Program-made: the position numbers and the translations under genes
Source of the DNA: CALBZH01 sp964538515
GTDB lineage: Bacteria > Desulfobacterota > Syntrophobacteria > Syntrophobacterales > Syntrophobacteraceae
Reading direction: 5' to 3'
Assembly: GCA_964538515.1 (NCBI GenBank)
Contig: CAZIEW010000075.1
Coordinates: 1-26,506, forward strand
DNA: 26,506 nucleotides
Notes under the pieces: generated by a model
What the model saw: only the letters and a program-made list of their open reading frames with translations
The model's database searches: none
Told to the model about the DNA's origin: nothing
In this document: positions 1 through 7,458 of the stretch, piece after piece
Layout of the letters: the number at the start of each line of letters is the position of its first letter
Numbering within the stretch: the first letter of the stretch is position 1

Positions 1-254
1 TAAAATGCTTGAAAAATAAAGCCGAGTCTGTTGGGGGATGGAAAGGATAGGTCCGTCCGTGATTCCACCATGTTGCCGTTCAGAAGACTCACCCCTCCGG
101 CTATAAATTCTGCACCTTCCGGAGGTGAGTTGGGGTCGATTCCATAGTCCACATTGGGGGGTGCGGCCGCGAAGCAAAAAGAAGAAAATACACACAGAAG
201 CGAAAGACCAATGAATACAATGGATGCGTATGAGCGGTGTTTGGTCGTTATCAT
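1..254 (-). CDS. RHS/YD-repeat-like secreted protein, N-terminal part (runs off left edge)
   Basis: The reading frame opens at an ATG at 254-252 and stays open for 84 codons to the window edge, so only the N-terminus is present. It begins MITTKHRS, followed by a hydrophobic stretch (SIVFIGLSLLCVFSSFCFA), which together form a Sec-type signal peptide. The mature part contains GGVSLLNGNMVESRTDLSFP and then PSPNRLGFIFQAF. This resembles the conserved start of RHS/YD-repeat wall-associated proteins, where a G-x-(V/I)-N-L-x-x-G-N-L-x-x-S-x-T-D-L motif precedes the repeat shell. An AAGGA sits about 9 bases upstream and fits a ribosome site. The frame also remains open upstream to the stop at 485-483; that stretch is treated separately. 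Family assignment rests on the N-terminal motif only, since the repeats and any C-terminal toxin lie outside the window. Confidence 0.6.
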   Translation of the reverse strand, partial: MITTKHRSYASIVFIGLSLLCVFSSFCFAAAPPNVDYGIDPNSPPEGAEFIAGGVSLLNGNMVESRTDLSFPSPNRLGFIFQAF

Positions 255-482
255 CCCAGGGGTTCCTTGATCGAAGTCTGTCAGTCTACGCTCGCAATGC
301 GGACGTACCTTGAGCCCACGATGCCCCGCATCGCACCCCGGGCAGTTGTTTACCTTGACCATTTCAGCACCACAACGCTTGACGCGGTCCTGATTGAGAC
401 GCTTCCAGGCCTCCTTGACGTCGTCCAGATCACAAGGCTGAAAGATGACGAAAAATGAGGCTGATTCGGTCTTCCGACAGGG

Positions 483-1229
483 TCAGCAACCCCATTGATA
501 AACATCGACGCACTGCAAAAAGCAATACGTCTTCTTTTGACATCCAGAGCAAATGTAGCAATCCGTGAATTCACTGATGACCTTGGGCCCCTTCGGAGGA
601 GGCGAGCAATTGGGCAGCACCGATTCAAACGTCTGGCCGGCGCTTGCGCACACCGTTATCGCCGTGGCCCCATAGCAATCGACATAACGATTGCCCCCCT
701 CTACCCATTCATGGCCCCATGGACTGGCACCACAGCTATAGGCCCAGTAACGACAATTCCCAGAGATGTCCTGCCGCTCCAGGTGCGTCCACTTACCGGC
801 AAAGGAACGCACCAGTTTCTCCTCTCTTTGATTGCATGCCTCTGTTACCGTCACAGCAAAAGTCCCACACGCTGCAGGCCCAACAGTAACCATCGCGGTC
901 CCCTCCGGTGTAGTCGTTAACGATACACCAGGTCCTTCAACCTGCCAGATATAGGGAGGGGTGCCGCCAATGGCGACATATTCATACGTGCCTTGAGGCA
1001 AACCTTGGTCTGGATTTCCCGGAGCGCTGTCAGGCCCGACAATGCTCAGCGGGCTTGTTGCTGCTTCTTGATGCATGCATCCAGAGAACTGGTAATTCCC
1101 GGTAGTGGTAGAATTACCAACTCCAGGGCATTCCTCGCTTCGAGTGGCAGTCGCATTAATCAGTGTGATCAGGCTGAAAATCACTAGACCCAAGACCATT
1201 TCTCTAAAAGATGACTTAAGCTCAAGCAT
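483..1229 (-). CDS. Secreted Cys-rich protein with an Ig-like segment
   Basis: This is a 248-residue protein if it starts at the ATG at 1229, which has GGAAGGAG about 10 bases upstream. A start 11 codons further out (1262) is possible but has no better site. Residues about 9-30 form a signal peptide (FREMVLGLVIFSLITLINATA), giving an exported product. The middle carries IGGTPPYIWQVEGPGVSL followed by CGTFAVTVTEAC, the pattern of bacterial Ig-like domains with a GG-(T)-PPY-x-W strand. The C-terminal 100 residues hold about 13 cysteines, including CYICSGCQKKTYCFLQC, suggesting several disulfides. It is read in the same direction as the RHS-like gene and ends 228 bases before it. No enzymatic motif is visible and the precise family is not recognised. 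A link to the RHS-like protein is inferred from position only. Confidence 0.7.
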   Translation of the reverse strand: MLELKSSFREMVLGLVIFSLITLINATATRSEECPGVGNSTTTGNYQFSGCMHQEAATSPLSIVGPDSAPGNPDQGLPQGTYEYVAIGGTPPYIWQVEGPGVSLTTTPEGTAMVTVGPAACGTFAVTVTEACNQREEKLVRSFAGKWTHLERQDISGNCRYWAYSCGASPWGHEWVEGGNRYVDCYGATAITVCASAGQTFESVLPNCSPPPKGPKVISEFTDCYICSGCQKKTYCFLQCVDVYQWGC

Positions 1230-1320
1230 CCCACTCAAGCTCCTTCCCTTTGGGCACATCACCTGTCAAAACCGAAGTATCCATTGAAGGGCGAATGTCG
1301 CCCTGTCGGCCATAACGGTA

Positions 1321-1354
1321 GTGTCCACGCCGCCTTCCATGGCGGCGTAGACAC
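1321..1354. other. Strong inverted repeat in the leader of the Cys-rich gene
   Basis: The two arms (5 bp, one mismatch, then 8 bp of ACGCCGCC/GGCGGCGT) enclose a 6-base loop. Neither strand has a T-run directly after the stem, so it is not a textbook Rho-independent terminator. If the promoter at 1388-1416 is used, the hairpin lies 25-60 bases into the leftward transcript. There it could protect the RNA or affect translation. Confidence 0.5.
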
Positions 1355-1387
1355 GTTCTTGCTCCCCTGCACCTCAAGACGAGCGCG

Positions 1388-1416
1388 AGTATAGGTAAGC
1401 AAGGCGATGAGAGCAA
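1388..1416 (-). promoter_or_regulatory. Putative sigma-70 promoter for the Cys-rich gene
   Basis: On the minus strand TTGCTC (1416-1411) and TATACT (1393-1388) are separated by exactly 17 bases. Transcription would start near 1381 and give a leader of about 150 bases before the ATG at 1229. The call rests on motif match and spacing only. Confidence 0.4.
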
Positions 1417-1790
1417 TGGGGGAAAAGGAGTATTTGCGGATGAGAAACCATGTAGTCCATTGGCAAGGCTCCCTCACGGTCCTGCGATGGAAAGGTAGTC
1501 CTCCTTGCGACGTACGTAACAAATCGCTTCAGAGTGGCTCTACCGGCGTTGCCCACTGTCAACGCGTCTTGCCACTGTGCGTAAAACATGACCGGGATTG
1601 GGCATTCAGCATGCCCAGACCATATGTTTTGTAATTTCGGTGGGGACCTAGCTTCCTGGAGGCAGTGTAGATGGACCTGATGCCATCTCTTTTAATTTTC
1701 GGAAAGGCATTCCAATCACCCCGGTGTTACATCGGTGTATCGTGTTCATTTACGATCTAAAAATAGCCAATATTGTCATTAGGTTATACA

Positions 1791-1824
1791 GAAGTCGGAG
1801 GTTCGAATCCTCTTCCGCCCACCA
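1791..1824 (+). other. Orphan tRNA 3' end (T-arm, acceptor strand and CCA), candidate att site
   Basis: The stretch reads as the last part of a tRNA: T-stem GGAGG (1797-1801), T-loop TTCGAAT (1802-1808), T-stem CCTCT (1809-1813), acceptor strand TCCGCCC (1814-1820), discriminator A and encoded CCA (1822-1824). The matching 5' acceptor GGGCGGA, D-arm and anticodon arm are absent from the preceding 100 bases, so this is not a functional tRNA. A duplicated tRNA 3' end is the usual footprint left by an integrase-driven element at the junction away from the intact tRNA. The amino acid identity cannot be told from this part. Confidence 0.75.
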
Positions 1825-1864
1825 CAAAAAATCAAGGGGTTAGGCCAAATCGGCCTGGCCCCTT
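1825..1864. terminator. Rho-independent terminator (probably bidirectional)
   Basis: A 13-bp stem (1834-1846 with 1852-1864, including two G-U wobbles in one orientation) encloses a 5-base loop. On the minus strand the stem is followed by GATTTTTTG, a proper T-tract, so it would end the VanZ-like transcript. The last codons of that gene and its stop (1842-1840) lie inside the stem. On the plus strand the same hairpin follows the tRNA 3' end directly, as a native tRNA terminator would, and is followed by TTT. Confidence 0.7.
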
Positions 1865-3036
1865 TGTGCATTCCATCCCACAGCATAGATCCGACCTCCG
1901 GCAAATGCTCCGAGGGTGTTCATGGTCAGGTCGAGCAGCGAGGAATCCCGCGATGGAATCCAGGCTTGTACGATTTCGATCGACAAACTGAGAGCAATTG
2001 CGAAACCGAGCGCAAGTCCGAGGTGATGCCGTCCGGGGAAGCCTTTGAAGCGACTCAGTGTGGCGCAAAGCATCCAGCCCAAAGGCATAAACCCAAACAA
2101 ATTCAGACTAATATCCTGGACCATGCTCCATTTCATCAAGCTGTGCATCTCGGGCCAGCCCAAGACATCTTTTTTCAGAATGACCATCCATTCCGGTATG
2201 TGCAGTGGGTAGTCTTTTCCCGCCATGTTGCTCAGCTGCCCGGCTGCATGCAGATCGAATCGATACCGAATCTTGGGTGCGGTCCCGCCATGGATTTGGA
2301 CTCCTCCTCCGGCAGCCCACTGAGTTTCGTGCTCCATCACTTCTTCCGGCCCTAGGGCGACATCGTAGATTGCAAGACCGGCAAGGAATCCGTGCCAGGG
2401 ATGGCGCCCGTACACGCTGTTGCCGAGGGTCAACCACGTCCGACCTGAATGGTAGGGGAACAGCAGCTGCAATTTCGGGTCACTTCTGACAAGCTTGCCA
2501 TCCAAATAGACACTCGTGCCCTTCCTGTCGGATGTGACCGTGAGCAAATTCATGCGCCTCTCCGTCCCGCTGATGTCGACTGTCACCTTTCTGGTCCCCA
2601 GCCGGCCGTCATGATCTGCCCCGTTCATGATGATCAGCCCATGCCGCCACTGGCCGATCAGCAACTGCGACTGGTCATCGCCAGCAAAAACGGATAGGAG
2701 GTAGCTAAAATTGCCGGACGTCAGATCCAGGCTGCGGAAGGCAATCTCGATGGTCAACCCAGCATCCTTCCCGACAGCATCCGAACGAGGGAAGAAATCG
2801 TCCGTATAGGCAATGGCAAAACGCTTAAAACAAAGCCCTTCGCCTGCCGGCAGCCACTCGATGTTGTTTATGGGCCGAAATCCCTTGAAACGAATACCGA
2901 AATAAAGCATTACGATGGCCATCAACAAGGTCATGCCGACAAGCACGGAGTGCGGGGCTCTTCCGACAGTTTTCAGAATCAGCCCGAAAGCTCGTTTATG
3001 GATTCTGTCCCCGCGAGGGAATTCACTCTTTCTCAT
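1840..3036 (-). CDS. VanZ-like membrane protein with a LamG/concanavalin-like extracytoplasmic domain
   Basis: This is a 398-residue protein from the ATG at 3036, which has AAGG just upstream. An in-frame ATG at 3108 would add 24 residues but lacks a ribosome site and would crowd the divergent gtrA-like gene. Residues about 15-45 hold a first membrane segment (VLVGMTLLMAIVMLYFGIRF). Residues about 60-245 look like a LamG/concanavalin-type beta-sandwich, with YLDGKLVRSD, LTLGNSVYGR and the typical LAIYDVALGPEEV near its end. The last 100 residues are a VanZ-like module: ISLNLFGFMPLGWML, then hydrophobic helices with SIEIVQAWIPSRDSSLLDL and MNTLGAFAGG. VanZ-family proteins are integral membrane proteins of unclear biochemical role, linked in part to glycopeptide tolerance. 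The LamG-like domain could bind surface glycan. It is divergent from gtrA and next to glycosyltransferases, which supports an envelope role. Confidence 0.8.
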   Translation of the reverse strand: MRKSEFPRGDRIHKRAFGLILKTVGRAPHSVLVGMTLLMAIVMLYFGIRFKGFRPINNIEWLPAGEGLCFKRFAIAYTDDFFPRSDAVGKDAGLTIEIAFRSLDLTSGNFSYLLSVFAGDDQSQLLIGQWRHGLIIMNGADHDGRLGTRKVTVDISGTERRMNLLTVTSDRKGTSVYLDGKLVRSDPKLQLLFPYHSGRTWLTLGNSVYGRHPWHGFLAGLAIYDVALGPEEVMEHETQWAAGGGVQIHGGTAPKIRYRFDLHAAGQLSNMAGKDYPLHIPEWMVILKKDVLGWPEMHSLMKWSMVQDISLNLFGFMPLGWMLCATLSRFKGFPGRHHLGLALGFAIALSLSIEIVQAWIPSRDSSLLDLTMNTLGAFAGGRIYAVGWNAQRGQADLA

Positions 3037-3128
3037 AGGCCTTACAGGACTCGACGGTTGAAGGGCAAAGGCAGGAGCAAAACAACATGCACCTAACGGT
3101 TGTGGCATCCACAGGAACGTAATCGAGC

Positions 3129-3587
3129 ATGGTGGGTCCCTCCCTTCAACGGCTCTTCAATAACACGTTCGTATGCTTTTCTCTTGTGGGAAGCGTCGGA
3201 TTCGCCGTCGATTCCACCGTGCTTTACCTCCTCATCCTCACGACCCGGATGGATCTTTACACCAGCCGCGCACTCTCTTTCTTTTGCGCGGCCTCAACAA
3301 CCTGGATTCTCAACCGATCGATCACATTCAAGCACGCTGTCAGCCAAGGTCAGCCGCCCCTCCAATGGTCGGCCTACCTGATGCTGATGCTCATCGGCGG
3401 CTCCGTCAACTATGCCGTTTATGCCCTGGGCGTATGGAAATTCCCCATCGTACACAGCCACCCGATCCTTGGCGTCGCGGCAGGCGCTCTCTCCGGGCTG
3501 ATGTGCAATTACTTCAGCTCCAAAAGCCTCTTCATGGGTCGGTTAAGCAGGCTCATCCAGCGGTCCACAACCAGGGCCAGTGGGTAG
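3129..3587 (+). CDS. GtrA-like family membrane protein
   Basis: This 152-residue protein has four predicted membrane helices (residues about 14-38, 42-60, 78-100 and 107-130). That is the size and topology of the GtrA/DPMS family, which is thought to flip or help flip polyprenyl-phosphate-linked sugars. Family landmarks are FVCFSLVGSVGFAVDSTVLY at the first helix, ASTTWILNRSITFKH after the second, and the closing GLMCNYFSSKSLF. The ribosome site is weak (AGGA about 13 bases before the ATG). Its 3' end overlaps the 3' end of the convergent GT-C-like gene by 79 bases. With the GT2 glycosyltransferase and GT-C-like protein next door, it probably helps supply lipid-linked sugars for surface glycan or lipid modification. 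Confidence 0.85.
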   Translation: MVGPSLQRLFNNTFVCFSLVGSVGFAVDSTVLYLLILTTRMDLYTSRALSFFCAASTTWILNRSITFKHAVSQGQPPLQWSAYLMLMLIGGSVNYAVYALGVWKFPIVHSHPILGVAAGALSGLMCNYFSSKSLFMGRLSRLIQRSTTRASG

Positions 3588-5005
3588 AAAGCAAGCCACG
3601 CGACGGGATGAAGATACCGTACGATCGGAAGCACGGACAGAAAACCCGCAACGGACACACAGACAGCGGTCAGCATGAAAAGCTCAACGACCAGGAGACG
3701 CTCGAATCCCTGTGTGAGGACCAAAGCCCCAGCAGAGACAAGGGGTATTGCGAAGAGAAGCCAGTACCAGGGCAGCATCGCGCGATAATACCCTTTCAGG
3801 AGTGTCAGCGGCTGCTCGTCAGGGTTTAAGGGTCCCGGCACGGCCTCAGCTGTGTCACGGACGAATTCACGGTACCTCGCGACCTGAGGTTCGTCCATAG
3901 CGAGATCGTTTTCGATCACTTTTCGGATCAGCCCCACATCGAAGTAGTCTGCGAGGCTTTGCAGCGAGAGCCTGACCACGCCCATCGGATCCCTTCTGAG
4001 CACGTTCATGGCCGTGGATCGAGCCATCTCGTTAGCCACGCCGTTCTTCTCCATATCGTCATCCTCAGCCTCATACGCTTCCAATGCGAACCGGATCCTC
4101 CAGCACAACCCATCATGCTCGAAGAGCTGTTCCGTTCGGAGATGGCGGTCTTTCAGGTCGAATCTCGGATTGTCGAAGATGACCGAGCGCGCTTCGGGTA
4201 AGGGAAAATCCTCCGGAGCAACAATGGGCGCCCACGTCGCCAATAGAAAGAATCCCTCTGAAGCATGGTAACCGGGAGGACGCCCGGTAAGGTCGGAATA
4301 GAGCGCCTTCAAGCCGCTATGGAGAGCAACCGTCACAAGCACGGATATCGCTAGATGAAAGACCACCCAGAGCCTGAATCGGGGCCGTTTCCAAGCTGCG
4401 TGAGCGACATGGAGCTCGGCCTGGTTTCCAGGCGCATCCCGTCGCGCCCGCTGATACGCCCCAAGCAGCGGAAGCAGTAGGGCATTGAGCACCACAACGG
4501 GGAGATAACTGAGACGCAGGCTGACCACCAGCGCTCCGAGGATTTGCAGGACAACGAGGACCACGCCCCTCTGACGGCGAACGTATTCGAATGCCGCAAG
4601 CACATAGACGGCGAAGAGGAAAAGCGAAACCGTTTCCGTCATCACATAGCGCTCATACAGGAGCTGAATGGGCTCGACGGAGCACAGGATTGCCGCCGCC
4701 CAAGCAACGGATCGGCGCACACTGAAGCACCGCTCGAGCGTTAGGCCCAGAAGAAAAGCCGACCCCGCACTCGCCGCCAACTGCACGAGGAGGAGCGGCA
4801 CCAGGGAGTCGCTCCATTCGATGAGCGGACCGATCATGTAGCCGTAGGTGAAAGACCGGTCTTCCGGAATCCAGCCCGTCAGTGCGCAGTATATGTAGCA
4901 GGAGGAATCCCCGAAGAAGAACTTGGGGACGGGATCCAGGAAGAAAAAGGTAAGCTTGATGCCGCCGATCACAAACAACAGAAGCACAAGCCGGAGCCGC
5001 ATCAT
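3509..5005 (-). CDS. Polytopic membrane protein, probable GT-C-type glycosyltransferase
   Basis: This 498-residue protein starts at the ATG at 5005, whose ATGA overlaps the stop of the upstream GT2 gene by 4 bases. That coupling decides the start over longer in-frame options inside the GT2 gene. It opens with a membrane helix (LVLLLFVIGGIKLTFFFL) followed by an acidic extracytoplasmic loop around FGDSSCYIYCALTG. It continues with at least eight more helices and an extracytoplasmic region (residues about 245-405) before four C-terminal helices. The LYERYVMTETVSLFLF segment matches the E-(R/x)-Y-(V)-(M/L)-T-E pattern common in GT-C polyprenyl-phosphate-sugar transferases and related membrane proteins. 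No specific donor or acceptor can be named. Translational coupling to the GT2 enzyme suggests that enzyme makes the lipid-linked sugar used here. Confidence 0.65.
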   Translation of the reverse strand: MMRLRLVLLLFVIGGIKLTFFFLDPVPKFFFGDSSCYIYCALTGWIPEDRSFTYGYMIGPLIEWSDSLVPLLLVQLAASAGSAFLLGLTLERCFSVRRSVAWAAAILCSVEPIQLLYERYVMTETVSLFLFAVYVLAAFEYVRRQRGVVLVVLQILGALVVSLRLSYLPVVVLNALLLPLLGAYQRARRDAPGNQAELHVAHAAWKRPRFRLWVVFHLAISVLVTVALHSGLKALYSDLTGRPPGYHASEGFFLLATWAPIVAPEDFPLPEARSVIFDNPRFDLKDRHLRTEQLFEHDGLCWRIRFALEAYEAEDDDMEKNGVANEMARSTAMNVLRRDPMGVVRLSLQSLADYFDVGLIRKVIENDLAMDEPQVARYREFVRDTAEAVPGPLNPDEQPLTLLKGYYRAMLPWYWLLFAIPLVSAGALVLTQGFERLLVVELFMLTAVCVSVAGFLSVLPIVRYLHPVAWLAFYPLALVVDRWMSLLNRPMKRLLELK

Positions 5006-6177
5006 ACGGACTCTCGTCGGGGCTTGAGCTTCAGGAGGCTGAGAAAGAAGCTCGAGAACGTGATCTGAACGCCAAGCATGATGAACGTGACGCTGGGGAT
5101 AGTCAACCGGAGGCTGTGCGCGTACGACAGGCTCCCGAAATGCTGCTGCCCCCATTCCAGAAGCGCCATCACCAGGAGAGCCAGGCCCGCCAGGAAAAGC
5201 GTGATACCACACACCAGACCGGCCTCCAGGTTGGCCACTTTGAGGATGCGCTGGATCCGCTCATCCGGCGGCAAATGCAGTGCCTCGATGGCGAAAGCTT
5301 TGGCAAAGACGCCGAAAAAGACCAGCTGGAACCCGACGAGCACCGACAGGGAGCAGACCAGCAGCGTGTTCGTGTCGAAGGTCACGTCATGAATTCTGAG
5401 GGGGGTCCAGGTGAGAACGGCTCCCAGCAACCCACCCACGCAGAAGAGCACCAGCCCCGGAATGAGAAACAGCCAGCGTGGGCTGAAAAGGAGCAGGAAG
5501 CGCAAGTGACGCCAACCGTCCCGCCACGATCGCAGGTGCGGCGGGCGGCTGCGGCCGTCGGGAGAAAGGGTTGTGGGGACCTCGGTTACACGGAGATTGA
5601 AGAGGGACGCCTTGACCACCATTTCACTGGCGAATTCCATCCCCGTCGATTGGAGATCCATCCTGTCGAAGGCGCTCCGGCTGAACCCCCGCAGTCCGCA
5701 ATGAAAATCCCCACACGGACTCCGGAAGAAGACCTGGCCGATTTTCGTCAAGACCGGGTTCCCAAGGTACCGATGGAGAAACGGCATGGCGCCCTCGGCG
5801 ATGCCGCCTTTGAACCGATTCCCCATGACCAGGTCATAGCCTTGCCGCAAATGGTCGAGAAACGGCCGCAACCTCAGGAAATCGTAGCTGTCGTCGGAAT
5901 CCCCCATGATGATATAACGCCCCCGAGCCGCCGCGATCCCGCCTCTCAGCGCATAGCCGTACCCCTTTTCGGCGACTGGCACGACTCGCGCCCCGGCCCT
6001 CTCGGCGCACTCCTGAGACCCATCCGTGCTCCCGTTGTCCGCGACGACGACCTCGCCTGAAATGCGCTCCGTTTCGAGAAATCGGAGTGCCTTGCCCACA
6101 CAGGTCGCAACCGTCTCGACTTCGTTGAGGCAGGGCATGACGATGCTCAGCTCGCATCCGCTCGTTGCGTCTTCCAT
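5002..6177 (-). CDS. GT2-family glycosyltransferase with C-terminal membrane helices (DPM1/GtrB-like)
   Basis: This is a 391-residue protein. Residues about 9-235 are a GT-A fold: LSIVMPCLNEVETVATCV (nucleotide-sugar site), VVADNGSTDGSQE, and IIMGDSDDSYDF carrying the acidic metal-binding motif. DLVMGNRFKGGI and CGDFHCGLRGFSRSA then follow, as in dolichol/polyprenyl-phosphate sugar synthases. After residue about 235 there are four hydrophobic helices (WLFLIPGLVLFCVGGLLG, LLVCSLSVLVGFQLVFFGVF, the helix around LVCGITLFLAGLALL, and FIMLGVQITFSSFFLSLL) that anchor it in the inner membrane. Such enzymes move a sugar from a UDP or GDP donor to polyprenyl phosphate on the cytoplasmic face. It is coupled to the downstream GT-C-like gene, and a GtrA-like partner lies at the far end of this group. 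Confidence 0.88.
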   Translation of the reverse strand: MEDATSGCELSIVMPCLNEVETVATCVGKALRFLETERISGEVVVADNGSTDGSQECAERAGARVVPVAEKGYGYALRGGIAAARGRYIIMGDSDDSYDFLRLRPFLDHLRQGYDLVMGNRFKGGIAEGAMPFLHRYLGNPVLTKIGQVFFRSPCGDFHCGLRGFSRSAFDRMDLQSTGMEFASEMVVKASLFNLRVTEVPTTLSPDGRSRPPHLRSWRDGWRHLRFLLLFSPRWLFLIPGLVLFCVGGLLGAVLTWTPLRIHDVTFDTNTLLVCSLSVLVGFQLVFFGVFAKAFAIEALHLPPDERIQRILKVANLEAGLVCGITLFLAGLALLVMALLEWGQQHFGSLSYAHSLRLTIPSVTFIMLGVQITFSSFFLSLLKLKPRRESV

Positions 6178-6246
6178 AGGCCTCCCTCGGCCACCTTCAG
6201 CTGGGCAAGCACGACGAAGATGGTCAGAATAGGCACCCGGTTAGTC

Positions 6247-7458
6247 CTATTTGAACGTGAGCCACTCAGGCTTGAAGAGCAGCGCAAGCCCGATGGCCCC
6301 AAGAATCACGCCTCCCAGCAGTCTGCAGGCGCGTGCGTATTTGGTCCCGAAGCCCGTCAACTGCAGCGTGGTGACGGCGGCGCCGAAGATGAGGATGTCA
6401 TCCGCCATGAACACGATGATGTAGAGCAGCAGGTATGCGTAATATTGCCACAGGGGGAGAAGCGTCATTGTCAAAAGCTGCGTGTAAACAGCCGGGATCC
6501 CTGCGGAGCACACAAACTCGATCAGATTCACCGCGATGGCCAGCAGGACCACACCCACTAGGGCGGGCCACAACCGTTCTGTGAGGGCCATTTTCTTGAG
6601 CCGTTCCATGATCTGCCGTCGACCGGGGGAACCGGAAACATGGCAGACCGCTTCGGGGTTGGCAAAGAAATCGTACAGATTGTATGCCGCCCCGCCAAGC
6701 GCCACGAGACCGACCGCAATGCGAATCCATATCAGCATCCCGAAGGCGAGCAGCGCATTCAGCCAGGCCGTCATGATCAGAAAGTAAACCAGGCCGGAGC
6801 CCGCGAGGAAAGCCAGGCCAAGAGTCCACATGCGTTTGCGGTTTTCGACACCCAGCAGCATCCCCAGCAGAAAAACCAGGGCCCACATGGCGCAGGGATT
6901 GAACCCGTCCAGCGCGGCGAGCACGATTGTCAGAGCAGGCAAAGACAGTGTGGCTGTCTGCACTTTTCCCAGCAACGGAATAGCAATCTCCTCGGGCAGG
7001 GATGTCACCACGACCGTCACGTTTGCGGCCTCCGGAAGACGGCCCTGAGTCAGAAGAGCTCCCACGGGATCGGGGCATGCGGTGACCAGGCAGACGTTAA
7101 TGCGGCGCTCGATTTCCGCGCCGGTCCACTCATCCCGATGATAGCCCATGATCGCCCATTCACCGACCACGATGAATGGGACGCTCATCTGAGTCAGCTT
7201 CAAAGATTCGGTCACCTTGGTAAAGGCTTCTCTTCCGGCTTCGTCAAGCTCGACTTCGTAATCTTGAATCACGATGCGAGGGTCGTCGGCCGCCAGCCGG
7301 CGAAGAAACCGCCCGGCGTCCTCGCAATGGGGGCAGCCCTCCGCCCTGAAATAATGGACCGTAACCGAGCCGTCCGAAATCGACTGACCGCAGGCATGGG
7401 GAGCGAGACCGAGAAGGCTCGTCCAAACGCAGAAGAGAAGGCCCAGCCACCGGAGCAT
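6247..7458 (-). CDS. Thioredoxin-fold/CcdA-like (DsbD-type) membrane fusion protein
   Basis: This 403-residue protein starts at the ATG at 7458, with AAGG about 10 bases and AGG about 7 bases upstream. A longer frame to 7599 has no ribosome site and would hide the signal peptide. Residues 1-24 are a signal peptide (LGLLFCVWTSLLGLAPHACG). Residues about 32-125 form a glutaredoxin/thioredoxin-like domain with active site GCPHC (Cys42, Cys45) and a cis-proline loop at SVPFIVVG. From about residue 170 there are six or seven membrane helices, with one cysteine in each of two pseudo-symmetric helices: GFNPCAMWAL (Cys189) and EFVCSAGIP (Cys317). That is the CcdA/DsbD arrangement for carrying electrons across the membrane. 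The fusion probably passes reducing power from the cytoplasm to periplasmic disulfides. Redox partners are not visible in the window. Confidence 0.82.
   Translation of the reverse strand: MLRWLGLLFCVWTSLLGLAPHACGQSISDGSVTVHYFRAEGCPHCEDAGRFLRRLAADDPRIVIQDYEVELDEAGREAFTKVTESLKLTQMSVPFIVVGEWAIMGYHRDEWTGAEIERRINVCLVTACPDPVGALLTQGRLPEAANVTVVVTSLPEEIAIPLLGKVQTATLSLPALTIVLAALDGFNPCAMWALVFLLGMLLGVENRKRMWTLGLAFLAGSGLVYFLIMTAWLNALLAFGMLIWIRIAVGLVALGGAAYNLYDFFANPEAVCHVSGSPGRRQIMERLKKMALTERLWPALVGVVLLAIAVNLIEFVCSAGIPAVYTQLLTMTLLPLWQYYAYLLLYIIVFMADDILIFGAAVTTLQLTGFGTKYARACRLLGGVILGAIGLALLFKPEWLTFK

Larger units (their letters stand above)
1230..1839. other. Non-coding stretch with promoter, hairpin and tRNA fragment
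   Basis: This stretch of about 610 bases holds no convincing gene. Short open frames on both strands show no recognisable domain, no good ribosome site and no amphipathic or signal pattern. It does contain a sigma-70-like promoter facing left (1388-1416), a strong hairpin (1321-1354), a small 7-bp hairpin with a 3-base loop (1288-1304) and an orphan tRNA 3' end (1791-1824). The part from about 1680 to 1790 is visibly more AT-rich than the rest of the window, as expected near a junction of acquired DNA. Confidence 0.5.

Noticed and set aside
237..458. A 73-residue plus-strand open frame over the RHS start
   Set aside because: It lies opposite the better minus-strand frame, has no ribosome site or domain, and appears to be a shadow.
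350..628. A 92-residue minus-strand frame overlapping the Cys-rich gene
   Set aside because: Arg/Ser-rich, no ribosome site, and it is out of frame with two better candidates.
1374..1634. Open frames on both strands between the Cys-rich gene and the tRNA fragment, considered as transposase remnants
   Set aside because: No transposase motif, no inverted terminal repeats and no target duplication could be found.
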